A program made the position numbers and the translations under genes. The notes beneath the pieces are model-generated. The model was given only the letters and a program-made list of their open reading frames with translations, made no database searches and was not told the DNA's origin. DNA of 64,000 nt from Subdoligranulum sp. (GTDB lineage: Bacteria; Bacillota; Clostridia; Oscillospirales; Ruminococcaceae): NCBI GenBank assembly GCA_004555405.1, contig SFIE01000002.1, forward strand, positions 1 through 64,000. Direction: 5' to 3'. Of this stretch, positions 60,070-64,000 are shown piece after piece (within the stretch, counting starts at the first letter, position 1; every line of letters starts with the position of its first letter).

Positions 60070-62406
60070 TTAAACGGAAACGGCAGCCTTTTGTCGGCGC
60101 ATACGGCGCACAAGCCCCACGGCACAAAGCCCGGCCAGCGAAAGGGCGCTCACAGCCTCGGCACCGCGCCAGAAAAGCGGCTCGGTAAAACTTACGCACA
60201 CGCTGCCGGTAAAGCCGGCGGGCAGTGTGAGCAGCAGCTGCCCGTTTTCGGCGCGGGTAAGCGGCAGGGCCTGCCCGTTGGCGCTGGCGCGGTAATCGCG
60301 GTAGCCCACCAAGGGCAGGATCATGCTCTGCTCGGTTTCGGTGTGATTTTCCGCGGTAAAACGGGCGGTCACGCCGGTTTTTACATAGTCGGTCACGGTC
60401 ACGCTGTCGGCATCGTACTGCAGATCGGTCATGAGCCAGGTTTCATCCAGATCCATACCGGCAGGCAGATACTCTGCGCCGCCGATCTGATAGGTGAGCT
60501 TTGCATAGGGCTCGTTTTTGGCGTTGGACATCAAATCGCTCATTTCATACACGACATAGCTGGAGTCAGACTCGTACAGATCGTGGAAATAATAGCCGCA
60601 GGTGAATACGGCCACAGCGCCGATCACGGAGACCACAGCCACAAAGGCCCCGGAATTTTTGCGCCGCAGCAAAGCAAGGCCCGCCACAGCGCCCACCGTT
60701 ACAAACAGGCCCGCCACGCTCATAAAGCGCCAGGGGAACTGCATGGTGCTTACAAATTTATCAATGGGGGGCAAAACGCGCGAAAGCTCAAACCAGGGGA
60801 AGGCCGTGGTGGACATCCACATACACAAAACACCGAAGCCAAGGCACAGCCCGGCGGCTTTGGTTTTTCGTTCAGCCTTAAACCCGGGCTGCAGGCAAAG
60901 CAGGGGCAGCACCAGCCCGGCCAGCAGCAGTGCGCCGCCCAGCGTAAAGCCCATATCGTTCTGCACGCCCTCTTTCAGCTCCAGCCCAAGGCCGGTGGCG
61001 GGCGCAAAGAAGGAAAGGATCTGCAGCGGGAAAGCACTTTGGCCAATGGTGCTGAAAATCGAGTGGGTATCCACGGTCACGATCAGCTGATCGGTAAGCA
61101 TATAGTCCGCAAAGGGCACCAGGAACCACAGGCACACAAGCGTGGTGTAGATCACAATCTTGGCCAGCACGGCAAAGGTTTCTTTGCAAAACACCTTGCG
61201 AATGCACACAAGGCATACAAGGATCGTGAAAAGGGCGGCCATGCCGCAGGTGAGAATGTGGGTGAGGATCAGCCCGCTGTAGCCGATCAAACCCGGGACC
61301 CACAGCTTTTTATAGCCGGGGGCATCGGTGGGCAGCATGAATACCGCCCACAGTGCATACAAGATCAGCGGCAAAAAGGCCATGGCGCTGAATTCGCCCA
61401 CGGCAGCGCGGGTATAAAGATTGGTAAAGCGGTACAGGTTCAGGCTGTACAGCGCCGCACCCAGCAGGCCGCTGAGGCGGCTGGCAAATATTTTGGAAAA
61501 GCACCAGTAGCTGATCAGCACAGTGGCAAGATTGACAAGGGCAACATAGATCTGATAGCTTGCCTGCAGCGAAAAACCGATCAGGCGCAGCATGGCGGGA
61601 ATGTACAGGAAAAAGTCGCCGTAAAAAACGCCGTTGGCATAGCCCTGCCCCTGCAGCAGGGAGGGATACACCTTTACGGGAAATTGCCCGGCGGCAAGGC
61701 CGTCGGCAATGCCCTGAATGCGGCACAGGTGGAACGGCAGGTCATGCCCTGAAAACAAAAAGCCTGCGCACAGCGGCATACACTGAAAGATCACCAGCGC
61801 AGCCAGCCCGGCGTATACAAGGCGGGCCGAATAAGCCGAGCGGCAAACGGGCAGCGCACCCATGCGTGTCAGCAGCAAAAGATCCAGCAGCACAAAAAAC
61901 AGCAGCCAGCCAAGGGTGGAAACCCGCGCCCATGCATGGGTGGGGGTGAGGGTGAACTGGTAAATGCTGCGGGTGCCGCCGTTGTAGGAAAACTGAAAGC
62001 TGGTGACGGTGTTGCCCCCGGCCCACAGGCTGAAAGCGGCATAATTGCTGCCGGGGTCCAGCAGCTGCGGGTTCATGGTCACATAATCGTTATCCTGAAA
62101 AACCTTCGCGCCTTCCATGGAGGACTCATAGGTCACGGTGGCCACATAGCTGCCTTTTTTCAGGCTGAGCATCGGCGTTCTGGCAAAGGGGCCATAATCC
62201 TCGTTGTCGATCATGGTCACGCCGCCGTCCGATAGGATGGCTTTGTCGGAAAGCGCCTCCAGCTCACTGCCGGACAACACAATGGGGGCCTGCACCCGCA
62301 TGGCCAGCGCAAAGTGTACCAGCAAAAAGGCCGTTTGGGCCAGCACCAGCACGGCGAACCGGCGGTGTTTTTTCAAAAAATCACAAATTTTAAAAATCAT
62401 AGGCAT
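60070..62406 (-). CDS. Large polytopic membrane protein (PTPS-related / GT-C-like)
   Basis: A 778-residue membrane protein. One N-terminal helix (about 15-35) and an extracellular beta-rich domain (about 45-165) lead into some twelve helices. The segment 'SGHDLPFHLCRIQGIADGLAAGQFPVKVYPS' (in parts, around residues 218-248) resembles the GT-C glycosyltransferase-like core of the family named '6-pyruvoyl-tetrahydropterin synthase related domain, membrane protein'. A C-terminal extracellular domain and a last helix before a basic tail follow. It probably transfers sugars from lipid carriers at the cell surface, though this is inferred. ATG 62406 has CAGGAG 12 bases upstream. Confidence 0.78.
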   Translation of the reverse strand: MPMIFKICDFLKKHRRFAVLVLAQTAFLLVHFALAMRVQAPIVLSGSELEALSDKAILSDGGVTMIDNEDYGPFARTPMLSLKKGSYVATVTYESSMEGAKVFQDNDYVTMNPQLLDPGSNYAAFSLWAGGNTVTSFQFSYNGGTRSIYQFTLTPTHAWARVSTLGWLLFFVLLDLLLLTRMGALPVCRSAYSARLVYAGLAALVIFQCMPLCAGFLFSGHDLPFHLCRIQGIADGLAAGQFPVKVYPSLLQGQGYANGVFYGDFFLYIPAMLRLIGFSLQASYQIYVALVNLATVLISYWCFSKIFASRLSGLLGAALYSLNLYRFTNLYTRAAVGEFSAMAFLPLILYALWAVFMLPTDAPGYKKLWVPGLIGYSGLILTHILTCGMAALFTILVCLVCIRKVFCKETFAVLAKIVIYTTLVCLWFLVPFADYMLTDQLIVTVDTHSIFSTIGQSAFPLQILSFFAPATGLGLELKEGVQNDMGFTLGGALLLAGLVLPLLCLQPGFKAERKTKAAGLCLGFGVLCMWMSTTAFPWFELSRVLPPIDKFVSTMQFPWRFMSVAGLFVTVGAVAGLALLRRKNSGAFVAVVSVIGAVAVFTCGYYFHDLYESDSSYVVYEMSDLMSNAKNEPYAKLTYQIGGAEYLPAGMDLDETWLMTDLQYDADSVTVTDYVKTGVTARFTAENHTETEQSMILPLVGYRDYRASANGQALPLTRAENGQLLLTLPAGFTGSVCVSFTEPLFWRGAEAVSALSLAGLCAVGLVRRMRRQKAAVSV

Positions 62407-62433
62407 AGCCGCCAAACACTCCTGTAAAAAAGT

Positions 62434-62535
62434 TAGGGCAATACCGCATAATTCTAAGTGCCGATACGGTGAGCGAGGTGCGGCAGATGCTAAGCCAAAA
62501 GCGCAGATAATGCTTTGTGCATTATCGAGCATTTT
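62434..62535. repeat. MITE-like dispersed repeat, half copy F
   Basis: Reading on the plus strand it starts TAGGGCAATACCGCATAATT and continues, base for base with few changes, as the reverse complement of the right half of copy E down to GAGCATTTT. The other terminus is missing. It sits in the divergent promoter gap upstream of the membrane protein gene. Confidence 0.8.
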
Positions 62536-62638
62536 ATAACCAACGGTACCACAAATGCGCCGACTGTGCAAAAGAATCTCCGGCTTGCTCCGGCGGCAAA
62601 ACCGGGGTATACTGAAAGCAAAAAGGAGGAATAAGGCC

Positions 62639-63124
62639 ATGGAAATCGAGCGTAAATGGATGGTGAAGGGTTGGCCCAAAGGGCTGCCGCTGCAGGCAGA
62701 ATATGAAATGGAGCAGGGATATTTGAGCGTAAAGCCCACGGTGCGCATTCGGCGCGAAAGCAAGCAGGGCGGAGAAACCGCCTATATCCTGTGCTTTAAA
62801 GGCAAAGGCCGCCTGGCCCGGCAGGAGCTGGAAAAAGCGGTGGAGCCGGAATTTTACCAGGGACTGAAAGAGATCATCGGCAAGCCGCTGATCCCCAAAA
62901 CGCGCCGGGATTACCGCCTGCCCGATGGCCTGCGCCTGGAGGTGAACCGTGTGGACCGCGGCCAGCCCACCGAGTTTATGTATGCCGAGGTGGAATTCCA
63001 AAGCGAAGCCGAGGCCCTTGCGTGGCAGCCGCCGCAGGAATTGGCGGCCTACCTGAGCAACGAAGTAACGCACCAGCCCGGCCAGAGCATGGGCGCTTAC
63101 TGGACGGCCACCCGGGAAAAATAA
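62639..63124 (+). CDS. CYTH domain protein (triphosphate tunnel metalloenzyme)
   Basis: A 161-residue CYTH family protein. The diagnostic ExExK motif is at the very start (MEIERKW), followed by 'TVRIRRES', 'CFKGKGRLARQELEKAV' and 'RRDYRL', the basic and acidic residues lining the triphosphate tunnel. Members hydrolyse inorganic triphosphate or thiamine triphosphate, or make cyclic AMP; the bacterial YjbK-like branch is most often a triphosphatase. ATG 62639 has AGGAGG nine bases before it. Single gene with its own terminator. Confidence 0.93.
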   Translation: MEIERKWMVKGWPKGLPLQAEYEMEQGYLSVKPTVRIRRESKQGGETAYILCFKGKGRLARQELEKAVEPEFYQGLKEIIGKPLIPKTRRDYRLPDGLRLEVNRVDRGQPTEFMYAEVEFQSEAEALAWQPPQELAAYLSNEVTHQPGQSMGAYWTATREK

Positions 63125-63178
63125 AAAGAGCCTGTACAGTGGGGCGGTTCACGGATACCCCCTGTACAGGCTCTTTTT
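63123..63178. terminator. Bidirectional terminator between CYTH and LRR genes
   Basis: AAAAAGAGCCTGTACAG and CTGTACAGGCTCTTTTT form a 17-bp perfect stem around a GGGG...CCCC-containing loop; T-runs occur on both strands. Confidence 0.92.
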
Positions 63179-63214
63179 GGTAAAGGCACCGCTGCGGCGG
63201 CAGCTGCCTTACAC

Positions 63215-64000
63215 TTAAAAATCAAAATCATAGCGCTTGGCGGCAGGTGCGGCGGGCGCAGCAAAGCGCAGCAACAGGGCGGCGGCCTGAGGCTGGTTTT
63301 GCCTGGCGGCCAACTCAGCGGCACGGCCCAGCGCCTCGCCGCACAGCAGGGCCTCACGGCACACGAATTCCAGCGCAGGCAGCGCCTGTTCGGCCAGCAG
63401 CCACGCGGCCAGCACATCGGCGTGCCTGCGGCAGGCAGCGCGGTAGCTCTCGGCGCAGGCGCTGCTCAGCCCGGCGGGAAAGCGCAGGCGGGAAAGTGCA
63501 ATGCGGCACAGGGTTTCCGGGGTTTCCAGTGCTTCGGCACGGGCAAAACAGGCATCGTATTCCGCAAAATGCACCTCGCCCGAAAGCCCGAAGCACTGTC
63601 GGAACAGATACCCCGCGCCCTGAAATTCGTGCATGAAAATATGTGCGGGGCCGTTTTCGGGGTGATCGTCGGAATATTCGGGAAAAAACAGCTGCGCTGC
63701 GGGCGGCTCGCCCATAAACTGCGCTGTGATGGGGGCGGTGATGCTGGCCAGCACCTTGCCAAGGCCCGTGGCCTCACCGGGTCGGGCGCACACTGTGAGG
63801 GTTTGCAGCGCAAAGCAGTTGGTAAAGCAGTCGCTGCCCACGCGCCGCAGCGCCGCGCCGAACGAAAGCGTTTGCAGTGCGCGGCAATTATAAAAAGCGG
63901 CGTTATTCAGCTGCTGCACCCCGGCGGGCAAGGATATGTTCTGCACAAAGCTTCCGGCTATTTCGGGCAGGGCCAATGCGGCCAGCGCCTGTGCGGTATC
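63215..64000 (-). CDS. Leucine-rich repeat (BspA-type) protein, 5' end outside the window
   Basis: At least 262 residues are visible and the frame stays open to the right edge, so the start is missing. The first part has BspA/TpLRR-type repeats ('LPAGVQQLNNAAFYNCRALQTLSF' in parts, 'RVGSDCFTNCFALQTLTV' in parts). The C-terminal 150 residues are alanine-rich and helical ('LAAWLLAEQALPALEFV') and end in 'KRYDFDF'. There is no visible anchor. Such repeats mediate protein binding, but the C-terminal helical part is not a domain I can name. Confidence 0.8.
   Translation of the reverse strand, partial: DTAQALAALALPEIAGSFVQNISLPAGVQQLNNAAFYNCRALQTLSFGAALRRVGSDCFTNCFALQTLTVCARPGEATGLGKVLASITAPITAQFMGEPPAAQLFFPEYSDDHPENGPAHIFMHEFQGAGYLFRQCFGLSGEVHFAEYDACFARAEALETPETLCRIALSRLRFPAGLSSACAESYRAACRRHADVLAAWLLAEQALPALEFVCREALLCGEALGRAAELAARQNQPQAAALLLRFAAPAAPAAKRYDFDF

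Overview
The window looks like the chromosome of a gut-type anaerobic clostridium, most likely in the Faecalibacterium/Gemmiger/Subdoligranulum part of the Oscillospiraceae. This is inferred from four things: fairly high G+C, a SCIFF peptide with its radical-SAM maturase (a hallmark of Clostridia), class III fructose bisphosphatase with type III glutamine synthetase, and Gram-positive style gene order (rpmG-secE-nusG-rplK-rplA, yloU-yloV). Nearly all of it is ordinary chromosome; no prophage, integrase, transposase gene or CRISPR array was seen.

Layout. 0-10 kb: ABC permease and ATPase, glycogen branching enzyme, AEC transporter, class III FBPase, redox protein, thioredoxin, ZIP transporter. 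9.6-15 kb: a MarR regulator with palindromic operators and an RND-type efflux pair. 15-17 kb: SCIFF peptide and maturase. 17-18 kb: tRNA-Trp, tRNA-Asp and tRNA-Thr. 18.2-19.5 kb: MarR plus TSUP exporter. 19.5-19.9 kb: an orphan cyclic-di-GMP-I riboswitch transcript. 20-27 kb: three hybrid histidine kinases in a row. 27-29.6 kb: iron alcohol dehydrogenase and UDP-galactopyranose mutase. 29.7-30.5 kb: a gene-free transcription unit with a promoter and terminator. 30.7-32 kb: a LysR gene that lost its DNA-binding domain beside a tandem palindromic repeat array. 32-35 kb: argS, DUF1934, murI. 35.6-39.1 kb: ribosomal protein and transcription factor operons. 39.3-44.4 kb: DcuSR/CitAB-type two-component system, GltS symporter, TAXI binding protein. 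44-64 kb: housekeeping genes, ending in a leucine-rich-repeat gene cut by the right edge.

Most interesting item. On the minus strand, about 775 bases between a good sigma-A promoter (near 30517-30489) and an intrinsic terminator (29741-29708) contain no credible gene. They hold five imperfect ~55-base tandem modules. Each can fold as a hairpin whose closing stem differs in sequence but keeps pairing, while internal loop bases are conserved. This is a candidate large structured non-coding RNA, either a divergent member of a known ornate large RNA class or a new one.

A second theme is small mobile-looking repeats. A TA-flanked, terminal-inverted-repeat family (MITE-like) occurs at least five times in gaps between genes. 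A separate GTAGGGG...CCCCTAC palindromic unit is tandemly repeated at the broken LysR gene.
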